Assembly (NCBI GenBank): GCA_965153355.1
Contig: OZ231127.1
Coordinates: 85,498,001-85,562,000, forward strand
Reading direction: 5' to 3'
Length of the DNA stretch: 64,000 bases
DNA from: Flaccisagitta enflata
Taxonomy: Eukaryota; Chaetognatha; Sagittoidea; Aphragmophora
Made by a program: the position numbers and the translations under genes. Positions within the stretch are counted from its first letter, which is position 1. Each line of letters begins with the position of its first letter. Shown piece by piece: positions 14,866-26,360 of the stretch. The notes under the pieces are model-generated. The model was not told the DNA's origin, ran no database searches, and saw only the letters and a list, made by a program, of their open reading frames with translations.

Positions 14866-14867
<2 letters not shown>
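14197..14867. other. No gene recognised
   Basis: AT-rich, with poly-G runs near 14,418 and 14,450 and the words ATGTATCATAATATATCA partly duplicated near 14,350. Confidence 0.4.
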
Positions 14868-14932
<65 letters not shown>

Positions 14933-15232
14933 GGTTGGGGTGAGGCCTAGGGTTTGATACCCCTGCCCACCCGTCACAATGATATTGAGAACCCACGTTA
15001 CCTCATCGTCTTTTTCTCCATCTTAGTCTTTTTTTTCATCTCCTTTTTTCTTCTTTGTTGTCACCTTCTTCTTTGGCAGCGGCCCCGGAGAATAGAGTTA
15101 GTATGTCTGTCTGTCGGTTGGTCTGTTGGCAGTCTTACTGAAATGTGGGCTTTTGATCTTAGATAAGACAAAGGTAACTACAGGGCATCTTATGTCATTG
15201 AGACCACCAATAATAAGTTTGGTTTGCTTTCT

Positions 15233-15298
<66 letters not shown>
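14868..15298. repeat. Two (GT)n microsatellites and a family-B repeat
   Basis: (GT)n at about 14,868-14,926 is followed by a reversed family-B copy (about 14,930-15,000: TGATACCCCTGCCCACCCGT). A second (GT)n lies at about 15,236-15,298. Confidence 0.9.
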
Positions 15299-15300
<2 letters not shown>

Positions 15301-15388
15301 TTTCTAGCTGGCCATAGCTGGCCATAGCTGATGAATCTTATCAAAACACAGCATCTAATTTCCTTCTCATGTCCATTTACGTTTTCTT

Positions 15389-15541
15389 CAGTCGCGGACA
15401 CGCGACTCCGCACCTTGCCGTGTCAGTCGGTCCGTCGGTTAGTCCATAATGTTTTTAAATTGCAAGCGTTTGTAGCATTATTGCTGCTGCCCAACCGTCC
15501 TCGACTGGATTGCCGTGCATCCGGTATCCCGACCTTATTTT
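15389..15541. mobile_element. SINE-like repeat family A, full copy
   Basis: Head CAGTCGCGGACACGCGACTC, then a GTCAGTCGGTCCGTCGGTTAG run, then the core CTGCCCAACCGTCCTCGACT. The tail is GGATTGCCGTGCATCCGG, ending CCTTATTTT. It is one of the cleanest copies for deriving a consensus. Confidence 0.65.
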
Positions 15542-16255
15542 GGTCAATGGTGCCAAATGTTTAGTACACAGCATATACTACATTACTACTTGGACCTTAT
15601 TTATTATAAAACTTAAATTACCATCTGAAAACGTAAATTAGTCAGAATGGCCATGCCAAAATCGACCTTACATACTTCTTATCAGCCCTCTATTTAGCTG
15701 TATATCTCTTGAACCTAAATTCAACTTTTAAAAAAGTTTTATCACTGCAAAACTGTTATAACCTTTTGACCCAAATAAAGACATATAATACTAAAATCAA
15801 AGAGCGACGCCTCACTCACTACCTATGGGTAGTCCCTTGCAGGTGGGCAAGGGAAGTCATTCAAATGGGGCCAGGGCACTAAAAGATATGGACGGGGGCT
15901 GCTAAGTGGGTTGGCAGGAGCAGTATTGCATCATTTCCACTAATTTCACATCTCCCAAAATTCCGTGTAATAACCCAACCTTCCCACCTTCCATCCTACA
16001 GATACCCTCTTGTAAAGTTGCTTAGCACTAGTGGAAAGAAAGAAAGAAAGAAAGAAAGAAAGCAGGTCACAGCCAAAGAAAGAAATGTGGTCAACGATGC
16101 CCGTTGCCCTGCTTTAGGTGTGGTGGGTGAGAGGAGCAGGGCGCTGTTATTTGAAGGAATAGTCCCTGTAGAACACAGAAAGTTTATTCATTTCATTTAA
16201 TTTTGTTTGTTCGTTTATTTTCTGGCATATAGTATATATTTAAGGTATATGTTTA
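15542..16255. other. No gene recognised
   Basis: Contains a short (GAAA)n tract at 16,037-16,061. Otherwise unremarkable AT-rich sequence. Confidence 0.4.
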
Positions 16256-16404
16256 TAGTTGCGGACTTACGAAACTCTAGAGAGTTTTACAATCCGTCAC
16301 TGTCGAATTGGTCGTCGCAGCCAGTCTGGTTGTGGCGCCTTAATTTCCGCCCCTGCCCAACTGTCCTGACGCTGGTGGCCGTGTATCCCGGCGGCCTTGT
16401 TAAA
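16256..16404. mobile_element. SINE-like repeat family A, diverged copy
   Basis: Head AGTTGCGGACTTACGAAACT is degenerate. The core GCCCCTGCCCAACTGTCCTG and tail GTGTATCCCGGCGGCCTTGT are retained. Confidence 0.5.
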
Positions 16405-16444
16405 TATCTCAACATTGAATAGTGATGGATGGATAAACCGAGTG

Positions 16445-17240
16445 TAGTCGCTTGTAGAGTCGCGTGTCTGCGACTATAAATGGACACAGATAAGTCGCGA
16501 GCTTGTATTACAAAGTCCGGTAATTCTATACAGTCTAACTAAAAAGACTTCCATTGAAGTTAGGCGACCGGAATTAAGTCCCCCCTTTAAAAGTTTGTGA
16601 AAAAAAGCTCTGGGGTGGCAGGGGATATCACTGGGGACTACGGGTCAGACTTTGACCTTTTTCAGCAAGCTGCTCAGCAGTTATGAGGAAGATGTGGCAG
16701 AACTTCTGAGAAAAAAACCTCAATATCGATAAAATCAGATTAAAATCTGGGCAAACAGTTTTGTATCCCTTTATTGAAATTTGTGAAAAAAAAGCTCGAA
16801 AGGGATTAAACAGGGGATATCTAAAAGATTTCCTGGAATTCGGACTGACATTATTCGACAAACTGCCGTTTTAAACGAAAGTTAGCGAGGATATCGCGAG
16901 GCTTTCCCGAGCGATATCTGATAAAAAATAGTTAAATCTAAAACCAGTTATATCCTTTAAGTTTATGAAAAAAAAATAGGAATGAGCAGAGGATGTCAGG
17001 GAGTTCCCAGTTCAGGCATTTACCAGCCCCTTTGCTTTGCCGAATAAGTGCAGGGAATATGGCGGGCTTTTTCTTTGGGGACTAATATCATTACAGATTG
17101 CGCTGTGTCGCGTGTCTGCGACTAAAAGGACACAGATTGAAAAACAACAAGGCCAACACCTATAAGTCGCGAGCTTGACTTACAAAGTGCTTTAATTATA
17201 TACAGTGTAACTAAAAAGACTTCCATTGAAGTTAATTGAC
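16445..17240. repeat. Direct duplication (about 120 bp) enclosing three diverged ~190-bp repeats
   Basis: The segment starting GTCGCGTGTCTGCGACT and ending AAAAAGACTTCCATTGAAGT occurs at about 16,458-16,562 and again at 17,107-17,240. Between them are three diverged copies, about 190 bp apart (near 16,580, 16,770 and 16,955). They are recognisable by TTTGTGAAAAAAAGCTC-like words followed by CAGGGGATATC-like words. Confidence 0.5.
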
Positions 17241-17249
17241 TTAAGATGA

Positions 17250-17770
17250 CTTAAAATGATTTGAGGCTTGAGATGATAGAGGGCTGATTTGAGGCCAGGA
17301 AGGGCTGATTTGATGTATGAGAGACCAAATCTGAGGCCTGGGAGGGCTGATTTAAGGTTAAAGAGAGTTGATTAAGGCTTGAGAGTGCTAAATGAGGCCT
17401 GAGAGGACTGATTTGAGGTTAGGCAGGCCCCGAAGGACAAGTGAAATAGTCTCTCAGGGGTTCTGAAGGCATAAAATAAGCAGTTTTGGGGATACATAAT
17501 GCCTGAGAGAGGGCAGATTTAGGACTAAAGTTATTTTGAAGCTTTACAGTCTAACTGAAGCCTTAGAGGCCTATTTTGTGGTCTGAAAGGGCTGATTTAA
17601 GGGCTGGAAGGGCTAATTTGATGTCTGAGAGAGCTAACTTGAGGCCTGAGAGGGCTGATCAGAGGCTCGGTGGTTAGGGGAGGGACGGCTGATTCAAAGT
17701 TCAGGAGGGGGTTGATTGAGGCCAGAGAGGGCTAAATGAGGCAGTTGGACTGATTTTGAGGGTTAGATTG
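17250..17770. repeat. Degenerate GAGGCCTGAGAGGGCTGATT minisatellite
   Basis: About 20 diverged units of 20-30 bp, in the opposite orientation to the block at 2.1-2.6 kb. Confidence 0.65.
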
Positions 17771-17794
17771 GGCCTGAAGAGTTTGGGAAAAATG

Positions 17795-18135
17795 AATGGG
17801 AAAATAAAAAAAGATTTAAAAAATATAGCTCCAAAACTATCAATTGCACAGAATTCTGCTTGGCGTCATTTGAAAGAGGAGAATTAGCTCTTTCTTAGCT
17901 ATCAATTTCATGTGTAGTCTCGTTCGGCCCCCAAAAAGCATCAACTTCCTCAAACGCTTCATGAGAAAAAGGGAAATCAACTTTTCTTCGCGGAACTCAA
18001 AAAGTCTTTTGAGTCTCGACTTTTTTCCAAACTATATATGTATGTAGTACTGAAGCAAACTTGGAACAATTGAGATGTTGATCGCCCTCAATTGAAAGTT
18101 GTAACAACGAACTTCTTTCAAGCTGGGCTGTCCAT
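17795..18135. repeat. ~330-bp interspersed repeat, copy 1
   Basis: Almost identical to 37,085-37,415. Shared landmarks in order are CTCCAAAACTATCAAT, TTCTGCTTGGCGTCATTTGA, CTCGTTCGGCCCCCAAAAAG, AACTATATATGTATGTAGTA and GAACTTCTTT. A frame of about 70 codons (best seen in copy 2, minus strand) is not convincing as a gene. Confidence 0.8.
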
Positions 18136-18937
18136 AACCAAGAACATCAAATGTATTAGGTACCTATTAAGATATTTACTCAATTTTATTTTTTAAGTGT
18201 TGCTAGATTTGCTCATGACGGGTGGAAAAATATCCCTCACTAAACCCAAACTGACAAAAATGAGGGATACTGTACGGCCTGTTATAACATTAGTTACGTA
18301 ATGATTATGTGATTTTTAGCACTGCCTGACCTGTCAACAAGGCGTGTGGGCTAATGGGTGTGCCTGGTGGCTGTCTTTTATGGGGCGTGACTGACAGACA
18401 GACCAACCGACAGATTATCGGACGGACATAGCAGGTTATAAATTCGCCTACATGAGAGTAGAAGAGAGAAATAACCGATCGCCTTGTCGCGTTTGTTTCC
18501 CGATTTAATTCAGTTTTGGTATTTCCTGATCCCCAAAATTGCACAACAATTCAAATTCGATTTGCCTCTCCAGCGCAGAAAAGGGACATTTGATTTTGAG
18601 ACTGGGATGGCCGGCTTGTCTCTGGTCTTTTCTAATCTGGTTGGCCGGCGAGGCGAGGCAATAATTCGTGAATGGCTGTTTTTAATTTTTCACTCTCTAA
18701 TTTAATGAAATGAGTTAAGTGAAGTTTTCGCGAAAAAGCAATTTTAGTGCGGATTGCGTTCAAAACTGGTTGTTTTGAATGTTCAGTTTAACATCTTTCT
18801 CCATAAACATTAAAAAAATCTTATTCTCCCCCAACTCTTTCCCCCCCCCCCTTGTAAAAGAGGGAAATCATGGTGTCAGTCCACTCGACTCCACTCGTCC
18901 TAGTCTCACTAGGCGCGGTTAAGTAGTACTCGAACTA
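18136..18937. other. No gene recognised
   Basis: A divergent, hairpin-less GGTCGG/CCGACC region is near 18,395. Otherwise single-copy in this window. Confidence 0.4.
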
Positions 18938-19073
18938 GCAGTGGATTTTTTCTACTGCTAGCAGTAGCATTTTGGTCGGTTCTCGGTCACATTTTTGAAT
19001 TTCGAGCAATTTTTGCATTACTGCTCCTGCCCAACCGTCCGCGACTGGATTGCCGTGTATCCGGCCTTGTTAC
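18938..19073. mobile_element. SINE-like repeat family A with a different hairpin head
   Basis: The usual CGCGACT hairpin is replaced by CTACTGCTAGCAGTAG. The following TTTTGGTCGG, the core CTGCCCAACCGTCCGCGACT and the tail GCCGTGTATCCGGCCTTGTT are typical. Confidence 0.6.
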
Positions 19074-19480
19074 TTTGGGTCGAACTGTAAAACGTAGCAA
19101 CGATGGAGAGGGAAAATTAGGAGAGAAAGCGTTTTAATCTGCGTGAAACACATGCCGTCCGACAGAAATGAATTTTGGAGCGATGAGAGGAAATGATGTA
19201 TTTGGTCATTTTTGTCACCCTCAGCGAGGTACAGCTTTCCCTTGAAATTCGAATTTTCATTTCTAGGTCTAAGTAATCAGTAATCAGATCAAATGTAATC
19301 AATTTCAGAAAGTGTCAACCCCAGAAAGCAGTTAAGTTCTAATTCCTCAAGTAGATAAGAGCAGGTCGACGACGGTGCCTCCCGACTCTGGCCACTCGTG
19401 CCGGTGATCTGGTCGCCGAAATTTCTTTTAACCAAGCATAACCCCTGCCTTATTGTCCCACGGCAATCAGATCTGTGGGA

Positions 19481-19945
19481 CTATGTGATGGGCCTGTTTT
19501 TTTTTCTGCAAAGGAGTGAGCAACGGTTGACATCACTTCTTAACATATGAACATCTTGTGTCTTGTGTCCCTTGGATTGGTTCGGATCGGCGCGGATGAA
19601 TCCACAGCCCCTATCTGGTTCCCCCCGAGCCCATATATATTTAAATCCGTCATCAACTTTCGACCAGGGCCAATGACAATCTACACGGTTAGGGCAAGAC
19701 AGTCCGATCCAGCTATCGTAACACGAATCCCCGGATCCTTTATGCAGCTTATACAATACGTTCCTCACTCCTGTGAATTGTTCCTCCGTCGGCATCCATG
19801 CCAAGTACCATCTAGACCCGAGCTGTCGACAGGTCTTTTTTGCCTGTGGCCAAGTCATCTCCTTTTTGATGAGGAAGTACTTTGACCCAGCCAATTCGAA
19901 AAAATTGCCACGTATATCTCTGCTGCCGTCAAACCACACATCGGA
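19481..19945 (-). CDS. C-type-lectin-like domain exon (3'-terminal)
   Basis: One open frame from an apparent acceptor (TTTAATAG|GT, exon start at 19945 on the minus strand) to TAG at 19481-19483. It covers about 150 residues. The pattern fits a C-type lectin fold: KYFLIKKEMTWPQAKKTCRQ, LAWMPTEEQFTGVRNVLY, DSWIGLS, then GEPDRGCGFIR, and a closing CSLLC. GEPD sits where sugar-binding members carry EPN or QPD, and the usual WND stretch is not clear. Carbohydrate binding is therefore uncertain; protein binding is equally possible. An in-frame stop lies just upstream and no ATG starts the frame, so an upstream exon, probably with a signal peptide, is expected but was not found. It may be a retained fragment. 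Confidence 0.65.
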   Translation of the reverse strand, partial: SDVWFDGSRDIRGNFFELAGSKYFLIKKEMTWPQAKKTCRQLGSRWYLAWMPTEEQFTGVRNVLYKLHKGSGDSCYDSWIGLSCPNRVDCHWPWSKVDDGFKYIWARGEPDRGCGFIRADPNQSKGHKTQDVHMLRSDVNRCSLLCRKKNRPIT

Positions 19946-20054
19946 ACCTATTAAATCGAATCATGGTATAGAACATGGGATAGAACATTAGTGGAGCATG
20001 GATTGTGAATGGAGCAGTACATGTATGTGTTGTTAAGTGACGGAGAGAACACTC

Positions 20055-20172
20055 AGTTTTTGTGTGTCCGTCGGTATGTCTGTTACATTTGTAATTTGCG
20101 AGCGTTTTTTTTTGCATTACTGCCCCTGCCCAACCATCCGCGACTGTCTTGCCGTGTATCCGGCGTTGTTCA
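20055..20172. mobile_element. SINE-like repeat family A, partial
   Basis: GTGTGTCCGTCGGTATGTCT, then ATTACTGCCCCTGCCCAACC, then GCCGTGTATCCGGCGTTGTT. The CGCGACT hairpin head is missing. Confidence 0.55.
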
Positions 20173-20878
20173 AGGAAGTTTCAGTTCGTTCCGTCAAAAG
20201 TTGATGCGACACTCGCAATGCGGTCTCACGTAAAAATTGTCAAATGATATAACTATGCGGTTTTTGGCCACATTGAGTTTTTTTGTCTCTGACAAACAGT
20301 TTTTGTCAGTGCCTATCAAGTAGCGATGAAACACAATCAGCCATTTTTAAAGACTTTCAAACAAATATATGCAATGATGATCTTCATTTTGAGCCAAATT
20401 TAGCATTTTGGTAGCCTTTCAATAAAAAGATAGACTGAACAACAGCTTATTTACAATATAATGGGGGTGCTAATTGGAGGGTTAAAAAGCAGTCATATTT
20501 CAATTCTAAAAGCGCCTGAAGTTATTAGAGAAATATGGTAATGATTTAATCTTCAAAATCAAACCTCTTGTGGGGAAACATTCTAATCTGGTGCAACTAT
20601 GCAATCAATGAAAGTATGTCATCTTTTTGAATTTGATCCTAATTCCCCGCCCTCCCCCCCATGATGCGACGATGTGGCAAACCCACGATTTTCGTTAGGG
20701 TTGTTCCAAGGGTTAGCATGGAGGGCAAACAACAACAAATGTTCTTGTTTCGGATTGTACAAATGTTTTAGCTAAATGCTGAAGTATATTTCAGAAGTTT
20801 TTGTTACTCAAATCTAATTGATATTGCTGATTTAACAGGAATAATTGTGGATAAAAAATGTTCTGCTGTCAATAAAAA
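20173..20878. other. No gene recognised
   Basis: Begins with a weak copy of the GACGAA/TTCGTC hairpin family (TCTCTGACAAACAGTTTTTG near 20,290). The rest is AT-rich. Confidence 0.4.
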
Positions 20879-21085
20879 AACAAGGTCGGATACACAGCAA
20901 TTCAGTCGCGGACGGTTGGGCAGGAGCAGAAATGCTAAAACCGCTCCGAATTTAAAAATGTGATGGACCGATATACCGACATACCCACCGACCGACCAAT
21001 GCGGCAAGGGTGTAGTCGCGTCGCGACTAAAAAGGCGGATACACGGCTACCCTAGTCGCGTGCGTCGTGGGCAGGAGCAGTGCTG
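20879..21085. mobile_element. SINE-like repeat family A, reversed copy plus a second tail
   Basis: Runs tail to head: CAAGGTCGGATACACAGCAA, CAGTCGCGGACGGTTGGGCA, ACCGACCGACC, GTAGTCGCGTCGCGACT. A second reversed tail (GCGGATACACGGCTACCC) abuts it. The two tail variants differ in the bases before the shared GTGGGCAGGAGCAG. Confidence 0.6.
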
Positions 21086-21249
21086 GGGAAGGTCACTAGG
21101 GCTTCTGGGTGGGATCCATTTTAGCCGGCTAAAACTGGCTTTTTTCAAAAAAGTGGCTTTTTTGACAACCCAGATCCAAGGATTGCACATGGTCAGCGGT
21201 ACCCAATACCCTGCTTGGAGTGATTAGCTAAAGCTTGGAATGATTAGCT

Positions 21250-21525
21250 GAAGCAGCGGCCCCAAAACTTTTGGCAAAAGGGCGATGTCCTGTAGGATAC
21301 AGGGGTGAATTTTCATATGTCTTGTGAGGGCATATTTGAGGCCTGAGGAGCAGATTTCCATATTATTCAATGAGAAGTTTGCATTTTATCAATAATCCAT
21401 GTTATTCAATGAGAATTTTAGGTTTGAGAAACTTGGGGGGGGGGACGTAGGGATGGACAGATGTACAAAATGGTTCACCCCTGTGTCCTACAGGACATCG
21501 GCCCTTTGGGGCCGCTGCCCAAAAA
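21250..21525. mobile_element. Short inverted-repeat element
   Basis: GCAGCGGCCCCAAAA ... GATGTCCTGTAGGATACAGG on the left returns as CTGTGTCCTACAGGACATCG ... TTTGGGGCCGCTGC on the right. The interior is AT-rich with the TGAGGCCTGAGGAGCAGATT word seen in the 2.1 and 17.3 kb minisatellites. Confidence 0.6.
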
Positions 21526-21544
21526 GGGGACCGACCAACGGACC

Positions 21545-21548
<4 letters not shown>

Positions 21549-21606
<58 letters not shown>
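21549..21606. repeat. (GA)n microsatellite
   Basis: About 29 uninterrupted GA units, just beyond the inverted-repeat element. Confidence 0.95.
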
Positions 21607-21769
21607 ATGAGCGAAGCAAAAAAGTCGAATAGATTGTCCAATGGATTATTCAACTGGTTGTGCAATGGAATATTTACCCAAAAAAGAATCAATGACATAA
21701 CCGTGAGAGGGGCAGTCAAAAACGCTAGTACCCCTAACTGCTCCTCAAGGGCTACTACCACATGGACAT

Positions 21770-22195
21770 GCATTACTGCTCCTGTCCAAATGCTAGGTTA
21801 GCCCTTTTTATCACCACCCCTGCCCACTCGCACGCGATTTTGGTAGCTGTGTTTACGCTCTTGTTAGGGTGAAAATCAGCCTTTTTTGAGGTGTTGATTT
21901 AGCATATTCACGATTTTGATATTTTTAGTCGCGTGCACGCGACTCTACATCCCGTTTTGTCCATCCGCCTGTCGGTCGGTTGGTTGGTTGGTCCCCATTT
22001 TACTTTTTGTCCCCGACGAACAGTTTTCGTCGGTGACTATGAAGTAGCAGTGATGTGTAGTCTGTCTGTTTGTCTGTCTGTCTGTTTGTCTGTTTAAAAC
22101 CCTTGATATTTTTAGTCGTGTGCACGCGACTCTATGACCCACTCTGTCCGTCTGTCAGATGGTCGGTCGGTCGGTCGGTGACACTTTGCTTTTTT
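21770..22195. mobile_element. Cluster of family-A parts and one GACGAA-hairpin element
   Basis: Tail at 21,820-21,868. CGCGACT heads at 21,928-21,990 and 22,111-22,195 (AGTCGCGTGCACGCGACTCT and AGTCGTGTGCACGCGACTCT), each followed by GGTCGGT runs. Between them, 22,005-22,100 carries TCCCCGACGAACAGTTTTCG then CTGTCTGTTTGTC, as at 34,590. Confidence 0.6.
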
Positions 22196-22223
22196 TCGTC
22201 TTTTTGGGTCGTCTGGAGTTATT

Positions 22224-22480
22224 TTGAGTCATTTTTTTGTTGTTTTTAGGAATTACTGGTTGCTTTTAGTCATTTTGGGTGATTTTGGTCATTTTTGGTC
22301 ATTTTGGTCGATTTGGTCATTTTGGTCATTTTGGTCATTTTTGGTCATTTTTGGTCATTTTTGGTCATCTTTCATTTTTTCTGGTCATTTTTGGTCATTT
22401 TTGGTCATTTTTGGTTATATTTGGTTATTTCTGGTCATTTTGGTCATTTTAGTCATTTTTGTAGGCCTTGATCTACAACT
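22224..22480. repeat. TTTTGGTCAT minisatellite, block 1
   Basis: Tandem 9-11-bp units of TTTTGGTCAT with length variation in the T run. Confidence 0.85.
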
Positions 22481-22689
22481 TGGAATTTCTAGGGCTGAAA
22501 GCGGATCTCGCTTTGAAAAAAACTCGCCCCCTGAAGTGTTGACTGTTGTTACAGGCTCTATACGCCACCGATCTGGGCGTTCTTGGTCTTGTTCGACGGA
22601 GATTTGATTTCTCTCGCCGCCGGCTTTAACTAAACATTATTTTTTTCTTCTTAGGGGCCCCTAAGGGCCCCCAAAAAAGCCCTTATTGA

Positions 22690-23225
22690 GAATTTTTTTT
22701 GAAAAAAAAGTGGGGTGCAATCAATAGGAAATTGTTTGATTTGCCTAGATCCAAAATCTTGTATTTTCACTTTTTCAAAACTTAGAAAAGAAAAATTTTA
22801 TATGTCGCGTCAGGACTTTGAAAAAATGGTTTTCAAAAGTGGGGTGCAATCAATAGGAAATTGTTTGATTTGCCTAGATCAAAATCCTGCGTTTTTTTTT
22901 TTCAAAAACTTTGTAAAAAATTTTTGTCATGCGTCAGGACTGAAAAAAATCACAAAATATTTTTTTGAAAAATGGTTTTCGAAAGTGGGGTGCTATCAAT
23001 AGGAAATTGTTTGATTTGCCTAGATCCAAAATCTTGTATTTTCATTTTTTTTTTTCAAAAAACTTTGAAATTTTTTTGTATCGCGCGTCAGGGACTATGA
23101 AAAAAAAATCACAAAATATTTTTTTGAAAAATGGTTCTCAAAAGTGGGGTGCAATTGATAGGAAATTGTTTTATTCGCCTAGATCCAAAACCTGTAAAAT
23201 TATTTTTTTCAAAAAATTAAAAGAT
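22690..23225. repeat. Four direct repeats of about 130-160 bp
   Basis: Each unit starts near AAAGTGGGGTGCAATCAATA and continues GGAAATTGTTTGATTTGCCT. The starts are near 22,711, 22,841, 22,986 and 23,145. Differences lie mainly in poly-A/poly-T lengths. Confidence 0.75.
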
Positions 23226-23439
23226 TTGATTGGGGGCAAGTTCAAAGAAAAAACGGAAAAAAAGAACGTCGGTTTTCTCTTTTACTTTTTAAGTATGAAA
23301 AAGGCCGTAACTTCTAAACTATTGATGCGATTGTCCTGAAATTTGAAATACTAGCTGACGTCGTGCTTCTCAACGTACGAGCTAAAAATCTCGATTGTGA
23401 ACCGTCGTTAAGTTGGGCGCACTTCTTTGCCTACATTTT

Positions 23440-23930
23440 TGGTCATTTTTGATCATTTTTGATCATTTTTGATCATTTTTGATCATTTTTGATCATTTTT
23501 GATCATTTTTGATCATTTTTGATCATTTTTGATCATTTTTGATCATTTTAGGTCATTTTAGGTCAATTTTGGTCAATTTTGTTCATTTTTGTTCATTTTT
23601 GTTCATTTTTGTTTATTTTTGGTCATTTTGGTCATTTAATGTCATTTAGGGTCATTTTTGGTCATTTTTGGTCATTTTTGGTCATTTTTGGTCATTTTTG
23701 GTCATTTTTGTCATTTTGGTCATTTTTGGTCATTTTTGGTCATTTTTGGTCATTTTTGGTCATTTACGTCATTTACGTCATTTAGGTCATTTAGGTCATT
23801 TTTGGTCATTTTTGGTCATCTTTGGTCATCTTTGGTCATCTTTGGTCATTTTGGTCTTTTTGGTCATTTTTGGTCATTTTGGTCATTTTGGTCATTTTGG
23901 TCATTTTGGTTAAGTCTGCTGGTTTAAGTC
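23440..23930. repeat. TTTTTGATCAT / TTTTTGGTCAT minisatellite, block 2
   Basis: About 10 perfect 11-bp TTTTTGATCAT units at 23,448-23,555 grade into TTTGGTCAT variants. Confidence 0.9.
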
Positions 23931-25215
23931 ATTTTGTTTATTTTGGTCATTTTGGTAAAGTCTGCTGGTTTAAGTCTGCTGGTTTAAATCTAATGGGTTA
24001 AGTCTGCTGGTTAAAGTCTGCTGGTTGAAGTCTGCTGGTGAAAGTCTGCTGGTTAAAGTCTGCTGGGTAAAGTCTGCTGGGTAAAGTCTGATGGTTAAAG
24101 TCTGCTGGTTTAAATCTGCTGGTTTAAATCTGCTGGTTTAAGTCTGCTGGTTTAAATCTAATGGGTTAAGTCTGCTGGTTAAAGTCTGCTGGTCATTTTG
24201 GTCATTTAGGTCATTTTTTGTTATTTTTGGTCATTTTTGGTCATCTTTGATCATTTTTGGTCATTTTGGTCATTTTGGTTAAGTCTGCTGGTTTAGATCT
24301 GCTGGGTAAAGTTTGATGGTTAAAGTCTGCAGGTTTAAATCTGCTGGTTTAAGTCTGCTGGTTTAAATCTAATGGGTTAAGTCTGCTGGTTAAAGTCTGC
24401 TGGTTAAAATCTGCTGGTTTAAGTCTGCTGGTTTACGTCTGCTGGTTTAAGTCTGCTGGTTTAAATCTAATGGTTTAAGTCTGCTGGCCTGATGGTTTAA
24501 GTCTGCTGGTTGAAGTCTGCTGGTCAAAATGATATTAAAGATAAGTATGGTTTAAGTCTGGTTTTCGATTTTAAAATTTTTGAATTTTCAAAACTTGTTT
24601 TCATTTTCTGTCATTGTAACTTTGTCGTCAGTATTTTTCTCTTTTATAATATGTTTTTCTTTTTCTCCTACTATCTCTAGTTTTTGAGATATACCCGTTT
24701 TTCGGTTTTCACCTAATTTGCATATTTGGGTGGTACCCAATTTTTGCCCAATATTTGTTTTAGAACATTGCATATTGTTCGTCTGTTTGTCCTGAGTCCG
24801 ATTAGGTGCTTGATTTTGGTTTCCTGTTGTCCGTTCAGGAGGTGTTCCATTTTTACTAGGCTCATTTTTACCCCCAACTTTCTGCGCTTCGCGTGTACCC
24901 GATAATCCATAGTGCGAAACCATCGGGGCCTTTTGTTCGGTTGAAATTTCGGCGCAAGTAAGGTGTCTCATCTGGTTTGAGTCTGGATTGAGTCTGGATT
25001 GAGTCTGGTTTGAGTCTAGTTTGAGTCTAGTTTGAGTCTGGTTTGAGTCTGGCTTAAATCTGGTTTATGTCTGGTTTATGTCTGGTTTATGTCTGATTTA
25101 GGTCTGGTTTCGGTCCGGTTTAATTCTGGTTTGAATCTGGTTTGGGTCTGGTTTGAGTCTGGTTTGAGTCTGGTTTGAGTCTGGTTTGGGTCTGTTTTGG
25201 GTTGCGTTTAAGTCT
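23931..25215. repeat. AAGTCTGCTGGTTT and GTCTGGTTTGA minisatellites
   Basis: 13-14-bp AAGTCTGCTGGTTT units at about 23,910-24,530, with a short TTTGGTCAT insert near 24,193-24,280. A roughly 430-bp non-repetitive spacer follows. 11-bp GTCTGGTTTGA units then occupy about 24,970-25,205. The spacer holds a 127-codon minus-strand frame with no recognisable domain. Confidence 0.8.
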
Positions 25216-25294
25216 GATTTTCCATGAAAAGATACAATAAGGAGTCAGGTCAGTTCAGTTATTTTTGTCCTGCACGTGACTTATAGGTGTTGGC

Positions 25295-25945
25295 CTTGTT
25301 GGAACCAGACTTCAGAATTTTATGAAACTTGGCTGGTGTTGTTTATAGGTCAATAGAAGCTTGTGCACCAATTTTCAAAAAAATTCATTAACTTTTACTA
25401 CCCTTTGCCTATTATTTTTGTGTATTGCTGGGCTTAAGCGCGTTTTACATGGGTAAGAGGGTAGTGGTTTATAATTTTTAAATTGGTATAAAATGAATGT
25501 TAATAAACAACCCTGCAAAAATTTGAATTAAATCTGAAGTCTGGTTTATGAGATATTAGCTTATTTATGTCGTAGTATGTTGCTAGGACTTTGGCAATTT
25601 ACATAGGCACAGGGTAGTAAAGGTATGTGAATTTTTTTTCTAATTTGATAAACAAGTAGAGGGTAGTAAATAAATAAGCCCTGCAAAATTCGAGTTTAAT
25701 CTGAAGTCTGGTTTATGAGATATTAGCTTATTTATGTAGTAATATGTTACTATGACTTAGGCAGTTTACATAGGCAAAGGGTGCAAAGGATTATGTGAAT
25801 TCTTTTTTAATTTGGTATACAATTAAAGGATATTAATTGAAGTGCCCCTGCAAAATTCGAATTAAATCTGAAGTCTGGTTTATAAGATATTAGCTTATTA
25901 ATGTAGTAATATATTACTAGGACTTTAGCAATTTCTATAGAGGAT
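25295..25945. repeat. ~165-bp satellite, locus 1
   Basis: Units are marked by TCTGAAGTCTGGTTTATGAG then ATATTAGCTTATTTATG then TTTACATAGGCA. The starts are near 25,540, 25,705 and 25,872. It is preceded by a GACTTCAGAATTTTATGAAA segment also seen before locus 2 (34.69 kb). Confidence 0.8.
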
Positions 25946-26029
25946 TGGAGTTGGAATTCTTTTACTTTCTCATTTATTACATTCTGATTTTTTTTTCTTT
26001 AGGTTTGCCATCATGGATTTCAAGATTCA

Positions 26030-26360
26030 TCTTCAACTACTGTCACCATCTTCAACTACTGTCACCATCTTCAACTACTGTCACCATCTTCAACTACTGT
26101 CATCATCTTCAACTACTGTCATCATCTTCAACTACTGTCATCATCTTCAACTACTGTCATCATCTTCAACTACTGTCATCATCTTCAACTACTGTCATCA
26201 TCTTCAACTACTGTCATCATCTTCAACTACTGTCATCTTCAACTACTGTCATCATCTTCAACTACTGTCATCATCTTCAATTACTGTCATCATCTTCAAT
26301 TACTGTCATCATCTTCAACTACTGTCATCATCTTCAACTACTGTTATCATCTTCAACTTT
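26030..26360. repeat. 18-bp CATCTTCAACTACTGTCA minisatellite
   Basis: About 18 nearly perfect units. The long frames across it arise because 18 is divisible by three. Poly-A/poly-T tracts follow to 26,550. Confidence 0.9.
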
